Source of the DNA: Rhizopus arrhizus
Lineage: Eukaryota; Mucoromycota; Mucoromycetes; Mucorales; Rhizopodaceae
Assembly: GCA_024220505.1 (NCBI GenBank)
Contig: JAKZZE010000005.1
Coordinates: forward strand, 518,501-582,500
Direction: 5' to 3'
Length of the DNA: 64,000 bases
Made by a program: the position numbers and the translations under genes. Shown piece after piece: positions 48,980 to 60,127 of this stretch. How positions within the stretch are numbered: the stretch's first letter is position 1; the number at the start of each line of letters is the position of its first letter. The notes under the pieces were generated by a model. It saw only the letters and a list, made by a program, of their open reading frames with translations, did not search any database and had not been told where the DNA came from.

Positions 48980-50629
48980 TTATACATCGATTTTATTTTC
49001 ATATCCGGAACATCCAATGACAATCGGTAAAGGATTTAATTCCATACGGTATGTCTTGCGAGCTTTCTGACTTTGTTTTCTTCCTGTATAACTTGCTGAA
49101 AGTGTGGATGCGCTTTCTTGACTAGGAGAATAGACAACTTCGGTCATATCGATTTTGGGGGTATAGTGATTGGTTTTTGTAACTAGAGAACCTTCTATTT
49201 CCAATCTTACATTGATGTCATGAGTCAAATAAAAAACGTCTCGTGTTGATACAGATGGTATAGAGTACACACAATCGGATGGGACCTTCATTAATTTGGA
49301 TAGATCAAAGCACATCCTTGGACTATCAAATGATATATAATTACTGTTGGAACCAGAGGAAATAGCTGTATGTCCATCATTACTTCTGAATAAAATCTTC
49401 TTTGCTGCAATTAACTTCTGCTCTGTAGTTTCACCAAAACTGCAAGTCATAATAATTTGTTGTGCTAATTGAACTTCGATTTTAAGGGTATGTATCTTAA
49501 AATTGGAGCATGTATTTAACAAATTGATCTTCAATGGAATTGATTCCGAGCGTTCGAATGCCTGCTTTGGTAGTTCAAGATAGCCCCGAAGTTGTGGAGA
49601 AGCGCAAAGAAGAGTATTGATTGATGATGCACTTGATTTTGAGATTGATTTAATAAAAAAGGAATTCATTACTGATGAAGATGATAAAAGACAGCTGTAG
49701 AAACCTCTAAAGATGCTACCACTTCCAGGAACTAGAACCTTGACTGGTGATGATTGAATATGCGAACTGAACTTAGGTGATTGAACGTCAATGTATGGTT
49801 CTAAACACACCTTGGTTGTGGAATAGCATAGTATTTCATTTTGATCATTGTCTGAGCATTTCATGATAGCCACTAAGCGATATGTAACTGGGTAGTGCTT
49901 ATGATCAAATGTGCCCGGTAGTGTCTTGGATATTGGAACAGTAATAGAAAAACCAACATGGCAAGTGTTTGCATCCAAATTAAAAGTTTGGTTTTCTTCA
50001 CTAGGTAATTCATGTACAAAATCTTCATTTACAAAGGCTCCATGGCTTGTGTCTTTGTCAAAGTCAATATCTGCTATTTGTTTAACTAAGTTTTGAACAT
50101 ATTTCTCTTCATCAACTTGCTTTTGTTTTTTTGATTTATTTGCTTTCTCTTTCGGCTTAGAATGTAATGTCCAGCGTCTTTGTCTTGTAGCTTCATTTCT
50201 TGGTGGTGAGGGTTCATCATTATTGTTTGCATTGGTATTATTACAATGATCATCTGTTTCTAGGTTTTGCAACTGCATAGTACTACTATGTATGTGATTT
50301 GTTGGGCGTTTAATGATACGCAATCCTTTACTGATTAACTGTATGTTCTTTTGATAGTCAAATAACCCGTTGCTCAGTGGTGTGTTTCGTTGTGTACCAT
50401 ATACCTGGACATTTCCGTAAAGAACAACTCGTAAATGAGACACTTTAACTGGTGTGCTCAATTGGACTCGAAGCTTGCCATTGATAGATTGTCCGGGCCA
50501 ATATGTTGGTAGATAATCTGCATATGATGGTAAATCAAGAGAGATTCCTAGATTCGGCGTTTCAGGAGATGTTTGATCACGACTAGCATGATATGATGGT
50601 AAAGAAGGCATTTCAAAATAGCAACTCAT
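48980..50629 (-). CDS. arrestin-like (alpha-arrestin) protein, intronless
   Basis: One open frame of 549 residues from MSCYFEMPSLPSYH. The arrestin N-terminal fold begins at about residue 30: YWPGQSINGKLRVQLSTPVK, then SHLRVVLYGNVQVYG. Its C-terminal part (CHVGFSITVPISKTLPGTF, KHYPVTYRLVAIM) follows a low-complexity insert of about 90 residues rich in Asn and Lys (THSKPKEKANKSKKQKQ-like). An arrestin C fold follows around 330-500 (GYLELPKQAFERSESIPLK). Proteins of this type link transporters to ubiquitin-driven endocytosis. Lack of introns is unusual in this window and may point to a retroposed origin or simple intron loss. Confidence 0.82.
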   Translation of the reverse strand: MSCYFEMPSLPSYHASRDQTSPETPNLGISLDLPSYADYLPTYWPGQSINGKLRVQLSTPVKVSHLRVVLYGNVQVYGTQRNTPLSNGLFDYQKNIQLISKGLRIIKRPTNHIHSSTMQLQNLETDDHCNNTNANNNDEPSPPRNEATRQRRWTLHSKPKEKANKSKKQKQVDEEKYVQNLVKQIADIDFDKDTSHGAFVNEDFVHELPSEENQTFNLDANTCHVGFSITVPISKTLPGTFDHKHYPVTYRLVAIMKCSDNDQNEILCYSTTKVCLEPYIDVQSPKFSSHIQSSPVKVLVPGSGSIFRGFYSCLLSSSSVMNSFFIKSISKSSASSINTLLCASPQLRGYLELPKQAFERSESIPLKINLLNTCSNFKIHTLKIEVQLAQQIIMTCSFGETTEQKLIAAKKILFRSNDGHTAISSGSNSNYISFDSPRMCFDLSKLMKVPSDCVYSIPSVSTRDVFYLTHDINVRLEIEGSLVTKTNHYTPKIDMTEVVYSPSQESASTLSASYTGRKQSQKARKTYRMELNPLPIVIGCSGYENKIDV

Positions 50630-50965
50630 TGTTTAATATAAAAATAAAATAAATATTTTTTAAGCGAAGCCATTTATATATACATATACATAAATAGGAG
50701 GAAGATATCGATTAGAGATTAGAGATGCCCTTACGCCTTGAGGCAGCAAGGAGTCCCCTGGTTTAGCCTGTGGGGGCGTTTTAATATTATGTCAAGAAAA
50801 CACAACTCTAATTGACACCTGTATATTATACGCTTTTCATAAAAAAAAAAAGTAAACATAATTATTTAATCAATTGTATTAAAGATTATAAGGTAATAAA
50901 TAAATGAGGATGAGAACAAAGAAAGAACACAAGATGGAAAATATCTATGAATTAAGGAGAGGGGT
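50630..50965. promoter_or_regulatory. arrestin gene promoter with a GC-rich patch
   Basis: The segment 50725-50780 is GC-rich in otherwise AT-rich DNA. It contains the near-palindrome GCCTTGAGGC and, on the minus strand, CCCCCACAGG and CAGGGGACT. AGGGG/CCCCT elements are stress-response (STRE/Msn2-type) sites in fungi. It lies about 100-150 bp upstream of the arrestin-like start codon. Confidence 0.35.
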
Positions 50966-52688
50966 TTATGAAGCAGTCTTTGATTTTGCACGGATTTTGG
51001 CACCCCATCTATAAAAGGCAAATGGGATGGGCACAATGGCTAATGAAATGAAAGCAAGTAGCGTGCTTGCCCATTGGTTACCCAAATTATGATACATTTG
51101 CGTAATAAAAAGAGGAAACGCTGCACCTGAACCGGAACGGATAAGAACCTTTGCTGCCAAAGCAGATGTAACATAGCGAGAGAAGCAGTCGATAAGATAG
51201 TTATTTGCAGAGTAGTAGAGTAGCACCATGCCAAATCCAAAAGGAATACCAGAAATGATTGGGGCTATCCAATGAACCCATGCAAAAGATGTCCAAGCAA
51301 ATATGAAGAGCGATATAGGCACAAAGGGAGCAGCATACATCATACACACCAGACGATCTTCGGGAGTTGCTTTTCCATTTTTTTCGATCGTTCTTCCGTA
51401 TAGCTTTTCAAAGTAAGGAGTAGCCAAGAGAGCAAAGCCAGCACCAACGAGGATACCAATGAATGTTAAACCAATCAAGCCATCATTCATATGATAGAGC
51501 TCTCCAAAAACGATAGGGTAAGCAAAGAAGAATGCATACAACAACGCATAAATAACAGCAATATACAATGACATCAAAATTAAGATGGGTTCAGTCAAAA
51601 GCATGATAAATGGTCGAATTAAATTTGCTTGAACAAGTTCAGAGATAGGAATAGGAATTTCTTCTTCAACAGTAATGTAAGTAGGGTCACCAGTTTCCTG
51701 TCTCAATTTTTTGGCACGTTTAGCTAAAAGAGTAGGATGGTAGGTTTCTGGTAATATACAGGCAATAATCCAAGTAACTCCAGCAAATATCATATTGACC
51801 TATAAAGGTATATTTGTTAGAAATAATGATTTTTTTAGTTTTTACTTCTTTTTTAAAATATATTACCCAGTATAACCATCTCCAGTTTTGAGTACCAACA
51901 GATATCCAACCACCAACAAGAGGGCCCAGAACAGGACCTGCGTATGGAGCAGCAGCAAAATAAGCTACGGCATAACCACGAGTTTCTGTAGGAAAAAGGT
52001 CAGATATAGACCCACCAGCAAGAGTTAAAGAGACTGAAGCAAAGAAACCAGAAAAGAATCGGCAAACAAGTACAGTCTCAATATTTTTTGCTACAGCACA
52101 GGGAATATTGAAAACAGTGTAAAGACCAAGGGCAATAATGTATACGGGCTTACGACCACAAATTTCAGAAACAGGAGACCAAAGCAAGGGACCAATCATA
52201 AAACCAAAAACCATAAGTGAAACTTGGAGAATAGCGACTTCTTCGGAACATCCAAAGCTTTCTACGACACCGTTCAATCTGCCTGTGATAACAGATGAAC
52301 CAAACGCAGCAGACACCACTAATAAAGCAACACACATAGTATGTACATAACGATAAAAGGTACTCCAATTGTATGGACATTCGGGATCGTCCTTCTCCCA
52401 ATTAACATAATGCATTACAGAATGTTTTTCTGAATGATGACTCATGATACGAGAAGCGACAGCTTCAAGATCACGATCTTTTGATGGATAGGGCTCTAAG
52501 GACAATGTTCTAGTTGCAAGAACACCTGGAGGTAATTGTTCTCGGATTCTTTCTCTGTAGGATGCAACTTCTTGTAAAGGTATAGGCTCTTGAACAACAT
52601 ATGTGTCTTGTATTGTACTAGCACTGCTATGTGCTGATCCTCTACGTTTTTCGTGTGAGACCATACTGTTTACCGCAGTATCAGACAT
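50966..52688 (-). CDS. MFS drug/polyamine:H+ antiporter (DHA1, TPO1-like)
   Basis: Exons 52688-51867 and 51799-50966 give 551 residues. About 130 hydrophilic N-terminal residues precede 12 helices, as in TPO-type exporters. Signatures are DDPECPYNWSTFYRY before TM1, FMIGPLLWSPVSEICGRKP (MFS loop 2-3) and AAPYAGPVLGPLVGGWI in TM5, the antiporter motif C of DHA1 carriers. The second half has a long central loop and QATG-free standard helices. Relatives export polyamines or toxic drugs at the plasma membrane; the true substrate is unknown. The Ser-rich N-terminus may be phosphorylated. Confidence 0.9.
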
Positions 52689-53736
52689 AATCAATAAAAA
52701 ATATAGAGAAAAAAAGATAAACTTTGATTTACAAAATAAGAAAGAAAAAGTGTTATATATTTATATACTTTTTTCTTTTGGCTATCTTTTAGGCGAACTG
52801 AATATGCTAATATTGTGATTTGCCGGATCAGGGTTTATCCCAGTTCAGGATTTGCACAATTGAATATCCGTTAAAGGAAACTCATCCGATGAGAGCTGTT
52901 ATCAGATTACACATCGCCTATACCTTTTAACGCTAATTATTTAAAGATAATGTCTAGGATAGGAGCCGAGTTACACATTGACAATGTCAAATCAAGGATA
53001 TATATATATATATGTATCAATATGAAATCTTAAAGTGTAATAAAGCGAACTATGCTTTAGTGTGTAATTAATTGCGTATTGATTTCTTTATGTACAAAAA
53101 CATCAAAAGACTGGAAACGACTAATATGACTATGAAATTCTAAAAAGTCTTGATTATGTATTCATGCTCTTAATAATTGTAACTCTTCACGATAATCATA
53201 AAACAATGCAGAGCTACACAATATAAATTATTTAAAAAATGTCAACTATCATTGATCGCTAATTTAATAATGAAATCAAGTTAGGCTATTCACTGCGTTC
53301 ATTTCAGCAAACTTCACCAATGATATCGGTCATTAAAGTATAGCCACCTGTATAATCCACAGCAAGCGCTTTGTTCCGAAATGACAAATTTCATCCGGTG
53401 AACGGAGTTATAATATATGTGTGGCTTATCAAAGTAAATACGTCTTGAAATAAGTTTACTGTCAGTGCCTGTGGAAGCTTGATCCCTCTCTTCTTTACAA
53501 CAGGTAATATATCCATCCATCTAGTCATCCATCGATTGTCCATCCATTCAACAAATACACTTCTATCCTTTTTGGCGTAAATAATTTGTTATTAAAGCAA
53601 ATTATGGTATGCTACTGCTAAAAAGAGCAAAAAGGAGCCTAGATGAATCTTGATAAAAAAAATTGGACACATTGTGGATGCATAATTTATTGTAGCTTTA
53701 TCTCTTATTAACTGCTAACTTTATAGATTATATAAC
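52689..53736. promoter_or_regulatory. divergent promoter region, MFS exporter and uS8
   Basis: About 1 kb, AT-rich, including an AT dinucleotide run at about 52998-53013. A minus-strand frame at 53314-53520 shows no family character. I see no RNA gene. Confidence 0.4.
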
Positions 53737-54396
53737 ATGGTCAGAGTCTCCGTCTTGAACGATTGTTTGAACAACATCAACAACGCCGAACGCCGTGGTA
53801 AGAGACAAGTTCTCATCCGTCCTTCTTCCAAGGTCATCATTAAGTTCTTGTCCGTCATGCAAAAGCACGGTAAGTTTTGAAAAAAGCAGAAAGTTTCTTT
53901 TGCAGCCAAAAAAGGGAAATTCCGTAGTATAACTAGTTAAGGTTTTATCTTTCTCACAAACTTTGACCTTTAAATCTGCGGTAGAATAATTCCAGTCTAT
54001 AACGTTTGCTTGACTACTATTTACGTTGAGCATTGTTTATATAGAATGGATACATTAGTTATTCATTGGTTACAAAAGAAATTTTATTGCTGAACTCAGT
54101 ATTTCTTGTGTACTCATTCAATTTCACGTTATTTAGGTTACATTGGTGAATTTGAGGAGATCGATGACCACCGTTCCGGTAAGATCGTCATTCAACTCAA
54201 CGGTCGTCTTAACAAGTGTGGTGTTATCTCTCCCCGTTTCAACATCAAGCTTACCGAACTCGAAAAGTGGACCGCCAACTTGTTGCCTGCCCGTCAATTC
54301 GGTTACCTTATCTTGACCACCTCTGCTGGTATCATGGATCACGAAGAAGCTCGTCAAAAGCACGCTGGTGGTAAGATTCTTGGTTTCTTCTACTAA
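53737..54396 (+). CDS. RPS22: cytosolic small ribosomal subunit protein uS8 (S15a/Rps22)
   Basis: Exons 53737-53869 and 54137-54396 encode 130 residues, exactly the family length. [20 protein letters not shown] at the start and the [19 protein letters not shown] region near the end are nearly invariant in eukaryotes. uS8 binds 18S rRNA in the small subunit platform. The codons are strongly biased toward C-ending forms in exon 2, as expected for high expression. The single intron is 267 nt, about five times the usual intron here. It sits after the codon for His-44. Confidence 0.98.
53870..54136 (+). other. long intron of the uS8 gene, possible host of a small RNA
   Basis: At 267 nt it is much longer than the 37-70 nt introns around it. 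Ribosomal-protein introns often carry snoRNAs. I see a CTGA near 54081 but no convincing C box (RTGATGA) or H/ACA hairpin pair, so a guest RNA is only a possibility. The minus-strand open frame across exon 1 and this intron is a shadow. Confidence 0.3.
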
Positions 54397-54543
54397 GTCT
54401 GTGTCATACGCTTTTTTATAAATTAATAAAAAGATGTAATCAAGCTTAATTATATATGTTTTTTAAGTGTTTGTGAATCCTACTTTTAGTGTATCAAAGC
54501 TTTTTTGTTTATTTACAAATGGCATATTTTTAAATTAATAAGC

Positions 54544-56192
54544 TTAAAGCTTGTTTCTCAGAAGTTTAACAACCTTCACTTGTGTATATTCCTGAAGAGC
54601 ATATTTACCAAGTTCTTTTCCAAACCCAGATTGTTTGTATCCACCAAAGGGAGTAGATTGGTCAAAGACATCATAACAATTAATCCACATAGTACCGGCC
54701 CTGACTTCATTAGTTACCTTAGTTGCAATGTCAATGTCTTTGGTATAGACGCCTCCAGCCAAACCATAATCGGAGTCGTTGGCAAGTTCAATAGCTTCCT
54801 CGACTGTTTTGAATGTACCAATGGCAACAACAGGACCAAAAATTTCTTCACGCATAACACGCATACCATTATGACAATTGACGAATACAGTAGGCTCAAT
54901 ATAATAGCCAATATTGCCCCATCTCTTCCCACCATAGGCCAATTTGGCACCTTCCTTTTTACCAATTTCGATATAACCTAAGATCTTTTCAAATTGAGAC
55001 TTATTAATTTGTGGCCCTTGGAAAGTATCCTCTTCAAATGGGTCACCGATTTTAATTTTCTTGGCTTCTGCAATAAAGAGTTGGACAAATTTGTCATGGA
55101 CGGATTCGTGAACAAAGATACGAGAGCCAGCGTTACAGCTTTGTCCGTGGTTGTTGAAGATACCACCACAAGCCCAATAAGCAGCGCTTTCAAGGTCGGC
55201 ATCAGCACAGACGATTTGTGCGGATTTACCACCTAATTCAAGTTGAAGTTTCTTGATGTTACTGCTAGCACTGGATTCCATGATTTTGCGACCAGTGAAG
55301 GTAGAGCCAGTGAATGCCATCTTACTCACTTTAGGATGAGTAGATAAATAACTACCTGTAGTGTGACCAAAGCCTGTGATCACATTTACAACACCCTAAA
55401 GCAATAAAAATGAACAATGTGTTCAATAAATAGCATGTATCTAGCTTACTGCAGGGAATCCAGCTTCTTTAACAAGTTCAGCAAATTTGAGAGTAGATAA
55501 AGGTGTTACCTCAGATGATTTCATAACAACTAGAATAATGTGTTAACCAACATATCAACAAGTATATCTTTGAATACTCACTGCAGTTACCAGTAGCTAA
55601 AGCAGGAGCAAATTTCCATGCAGCCATCATGGTAGGATAATTCCATGGGATTACAGCGCCAACAACACCAAGTGATTCGTGAAGAGTATAGCACAATTTA
55701 TCATAAGTGGTATCAATTGTCTTTCCGTGTATCTTGTCAGCCCAGCCTGCAAAATAACGATAGCAGTTGATTGAATCCGTAACATCAACATCACGAGCAA
55801 TAACAAAGGATTTCCCATTGTCAACAGCATCCAGAGTAGCAAGCTCGTCTATATCACGCTCCATCAAGTCTGCAAGTTTATTTAAAAGACGACCTCGGTC
55901 AGCAGGGGCAACTTTACGCCAAGTTGTATAATAGCAATTATATGCAGCATCAACTGCAAGGTTGACATCACTTTCATCAGCAGAATGGACTTTACAGATA
56001 ACTTGCTCGTTAGCAGGGTTAATGGTATCAATTAAAGGGCCATGGCCGGGGATGAATTCATTATTGATAAACAGCTGTGTGTGTACTTTATAACATTTTC
56101 AATTATTTTATGCGCTCTTGATCTGATTTCTTTTTACCTTGAATGCTTTTGTTGTTTGATAAGTGAATGGTTTGTATGTCGTCTTGGATCAT
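54544..56192 (-). CDS. NAD(P)-dependent aldehyde dehydrogenase
   Basis: Five exons, the last and largest ending at 54544; the start is MIQDDIQTIHLSN at 56192. The protein is about 490 residues. It oxidises aldehydes to acids using NAD(P)+. Catalytic and cofactor residues are seen in order: the Asn in VIPWNYPTMM, the Lys in VVMKSSE, the glycine-rich FTGSTFTGRKI, the Glu in LELGGKSAQIV and the nucleophile Cys in NHGQSCNAGSR. EEIFGPVVAI near the C-terminus is the usual family motif. No mitochondrial presequence is evident, so a cytosolic, class 1/2-like enzyme is likely. It is convergent with uS8, 148 bp away. Confidence 0.94.
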
Positions 56193-57925
56193 TTTTTTTA
56201 GGAACAAGAAGAAAATGACTTAAAAGGCATTGAGTTAAATCTTTTTTATGCTATTTGATTGCTGTTTCACATGGATCTAGTCACATCACCTTGAGATGAG
56301 ACTCTCTTACTATATAGGCAAAAATAATTAGTAATGCTTGATTGAAACTCTTGAAGAACTAATTTCATTTTCTTTTTAACGTATCTTATTTCAAATTTTC
56401 TTGTTGAATTACATATTTTAGCTTGATACATTGCATTTTACATGAATATCTTATCACTAGCTATTTTTTTCTGACTAATTTAATAACCGACAATCACTCA
56501 AATTACCCTGTTTTTTCGTGGGAAGACTAGAGTATGACAAATAAATGTCACACAGTTTATCATATTACACCAATTTAGGAATGAGCTTGTTTACGCCTCC
56601 TACTATAGTTTCCCAAACATCCACATTTAGGTGTCGTGTAGAGAACTAAGCTCTTATATTTCAATGCAGTATTATAAATAAAGTTATAATACCGAAGCCA
56701 TAATAAGAACAATCATTTTGAATTTAGAAAACTTCAAATTTTTTTCAGACAAAATAAAACTAAATTCTTAAAATCTAGCTTTCATTACACATTCTAAGGA
56801 GAGGGTTTCATTAGGCCATTTTTTTTTATCTCATGAAATAGGGTGCTTTTTGCGCCTTTTTATATATTTAATGCACAGTTTTTCACAAAAGTATATTTAT
56901 TGCATTTGCTGAAACAAGCATAAATGAAGCTAATGACAATGAAGCTACAACTTTATTCAAAAGATAGTTGGGTACAAGCATATGAAAATATTAACTCAGT
57001 AATATAGAACTGACTTCATTTCCTGTTATCCCAATGCTTACTTTTCTTCTCAATTCAAATGTCAGCCTTTTTTTAAAAAAAATTCTGAGACTTGTTTTAA
57101 GCATCTTTGATCGTTCAATCTACTTAGTAAACACTGAAAGCTAAAAAAAAACATGACGTGGTGTGTGTATATTCCCTGAATAACAGTTTTGGAAAACGGT
57201 CAATAGGATTTGCAGGTATTCATCTAAATGCGCTTTAAGATTTGAGAGGTCATAAGTGTAATCAATCGCCTTTTTTATTATTAAGTCATACTAATACCTT
57301 TTTACAACCCTAAAGCCTTATCCCTCAAAAAAAGAAATTTCTACTAGTGCTAAACGACATGAATAAAATAAGAAGAAAATGATCCTTTTTCTTGAACAGA
57401 TATTATTTTTCACAATACATACTTATATATTAAAGCTTCTTGCTAAAAAAAAGTTTATAGAGTATCAGTGCATGATAAAGAAAATCTATTAATCTACTAA
57501 TTCTTTCAGTTCAATTCATAACTTTTTTTTTATTGAATGATAGCGTCACAAATTTATATCAAACGAGACAAAAATAAGAAGCGTTTTATTGTTTGTGAGT
57601 GTTGCCCATGAATATACTAATCTAATTGTTTGGAATAAAAAGAGACAAACTTTTTTTTTCTTCTGGAAAAGCACGATTCGGTAAATAATTCAATAAAACA
57701 CACAGTTTAATATATTAAGGCAAGATTCATATACACCTTTAATATTGATCTGTTAGTACGGGAATTATATTAAATGAAAAGAGCCCGACATAAAGTTGTG
57801 ATACAACGAGCCTCACTGTAACCAAAATGCATAGAGAGCAAATGTGATACAAACACTAGAATACAATAGGACATAATTTCATAAAATTTTCCTTTCTTTC
57901 TCTTTTTCTCTTTTATTGAAACAAA
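56193..57925. other. intergenic, no gene recognised
   Basis: 1.7 kb of AT-rich DNA between the divergent aldehyde dehydrogenase and TVP15-like genes. No frame of note, tRNA or repeat family was recognised. Confidence 0.4.
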
Positions 57926-58853
57926 ATGACATCTGTCACATTCGATGCTTACAAAGCCCTTAACTTCCTTGCTATAATAGGATTATTACTTAATTTCATT
58001 CAAAACTTTTTTTTCATTGGTATAACTACAAGCCATGTTTTATTTTTATTTTTTTTGATCTATTAACTTATTTTTGTAAAAGCTTGGTCTTCAATTTTGA
58101 ATGGTATATTTAAGATGTATGACTTGTAATAAAAAAAAATGAAGATATGAACCATGATATATTATAATAGTGTTCTTCTTATATTCCTCGTTACGGTCGA
58201 GTTTAATCAAAGCCCTGCGTTTGTTAAATACTGGTCGTTTATGTATACGTTCCTTGGTCGATCAATCTGTAAGTTGATACATAAGCTTTACTATATAATT
58301 ATTTTCTCATTAATTTGATGATAATAGTTTATATGCTGTAAAATAGTAGAATAATATATAGTTTATTAAGTGAATTCATATTTTCTTTTGTTTAATATAG
58401 CCTTTCTCTTATTACCATGACTCTCTTTGTTATAGGTTTAGTTGGTAGTCTGGTGGTAAGTTGAGATATAAAATGTATTTAGTCTTTTAAACGTTTTATG
58501 TGTAGATGCTTGTTGTTGGTATTGCTTACTTGATACTTCACTTTGCCATGCCAGGAAAGGAGCCCTCTCATATGTCGTACGCTACATACCAATCTATCAT
58601 TGTTCGAGGTAATATACCCATCATAGGCTCTCAACCAGTGCAAATGAAACAGCAACAGCAGCATCCCCCATTGCCTCCTCATGGTCAAAAGTATCCTTTT
58701 ACCCATCAAAAGCCTTTACCTGAACACCAAGTTGTGAATGTCGCACCAAGCCCTGCTAGTCAACATGAACAACAACAACAACAAACTATTCAGCCCACTC
58801 CATTGGAGGCATCACCTACAAACGAAACTAAAGAAAAGATTGAGGTCCCTTAA
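57926..58853 (+). CDS. TVP15/COPI-associated family Golgi membrane protein
   Basis: Five exons (57926-58019, 58083-58116, 58171-58268, 58436-58455, 58506-58853) give 197 residues in exact frame. Four hydrophobic segments can be placed: LNFLAIIGLLLNFIQNFFFI, GIFKIVLLIFLVTVEF, a WSFMYTFLGRSICLVG region and SLVMLVVGIAYLILHF. This layout and the VEF...FLGRSI pattern match the COPI-associated/TVP15 family of Golgi vesicle proteins. The C-terminal 100 residues are Gln/Pro-rich and cytosolic. Exons of 34 and 20 nt make the gene easy to miss. The 167-nt third intron contains an alternative acceptor at 58400 that would add a stop. Confidence 0.72.
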
Positions 58854-59340
58854 TATGGAAGTGACAAAGTATATAAATATATACAAATACAAGCATTATT
58901 ATTATATCATTATCATCTATTTTTCTTATAATTTTACCTGTAAAATAAAATGTAAAAAGTGGCTGAATATGTGCGAACTAGATTTCAGTATGTTACACCA
59001 TGTTGAATCACTTTATGACATAGTTCAGGATAAATAAACCATCTTTTAATTAATACAATTACTTGGCATGCATACGCTTTATTTGGAAATTATTGGTATA
59101 CTTTTGAGAAAAAATGGTGCAAAAGTAAAAATAAATTTAGCTTAAAAGCTGGAAGAAAAATCGGTGCAAAGATAGAATAAGAATAATAACAATAATGAGC
59201 ACATATAATAAAATAAAAAAAATTAATAAGTAGAAAATAGATAATACATCAATAACATGAAACTTATCAATAACTCGAACCTACATTCAATGTTAAAAGG
59301 TGCAACAACTGAATGTTAATAAACAAAGCATCTAGCTATT

Positions 59341-60000
59341 TAAGTTCAAACTTACCAAAGCGCATCTGATCGGCACAATAATAACTGTGTTGGAAATTAG
59401 AGGGTTCTAGGTAAAACTCGTCGTTCTGCATTCTCTTCAGATCTTCTTCTATTTGGGTCTCTTCTTTCATCCCTAGCACGCTGAAACCTCTCTGGTATTT
59501 CACCATTTAAGCGAAGGTTGCGAACAGTATGAATCATATTTAGACATTCCATAAATGTTTACGAATTTCTTCAGCACCTGAAATGCTTTGACAGTCAATT
59601 TGCAATTTTGATTCGTACATCTGTGACAAAAAAACAAGTCAGTGAACAATATTAATAACTATTGATCAGAATATTTGATTACCTAAGTGAATTATGACAA
59701 ATAACTTTACTATTATTTTGTCTTTGATATAATCATGTATTAGATATTCTCTTGAAAGTCGTAAGACCAAGATGTTCACAAGAGGAGCAGTATTGATTTG
59801 TTCGAAGTCATTAACCAAATACACTAAAGCTCCATGTTTCTTCGACAGCCTTCTAAATCCGATATCTCTCACAGGCTCTTCATACCCGGCATTTATTGTT
59901 TTCAGCTTCCATGTAGTTTCTTTTGAGCTGATCCGGGCGAAAACGATGAGAGCTAAACCATCATGCACCCATTTGGATTTTAATTTTATTTGTAAACAAA
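59341..60000 (-). pseudogene. degraded gene of unknown family
   Basis: On the minus strand 59968-59700 reads as a convincing open segment (RDIGFRRLSKKHGALVYLVN, APLVNILVLRLSREYLIHDY). After an AG at 59622, MYESKLQIDCQSISGAEEIR runs to a stop near 59545. A different frame then reads MQNDEFYLEPSNFQHSYYC and ends at 59339-59341. The coding signal thus continues but switches frame, which points to indels in a once-intact gene or to an incomplete splice model. I recognise no family. Confidence 0.4.
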
Positions 60001-60127
60001 GTAAACGTTTAAATGTATAACAGATGAAAAGTGGCCAATCTCTTTTTTTTTTTTAAAAAAAAAAAAAAAAGTAGTATATGCTTTAATATAAAAAGATACT
60101 GTACAAAAAAGAAAACTTTTATACATG

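Noticed and set aside
53728..54033. 101-residue minus-strand frame across uS8 exon 1
   Set aside because: Antisense shadow of a highly conserved ribosomal protein exon and its intron.
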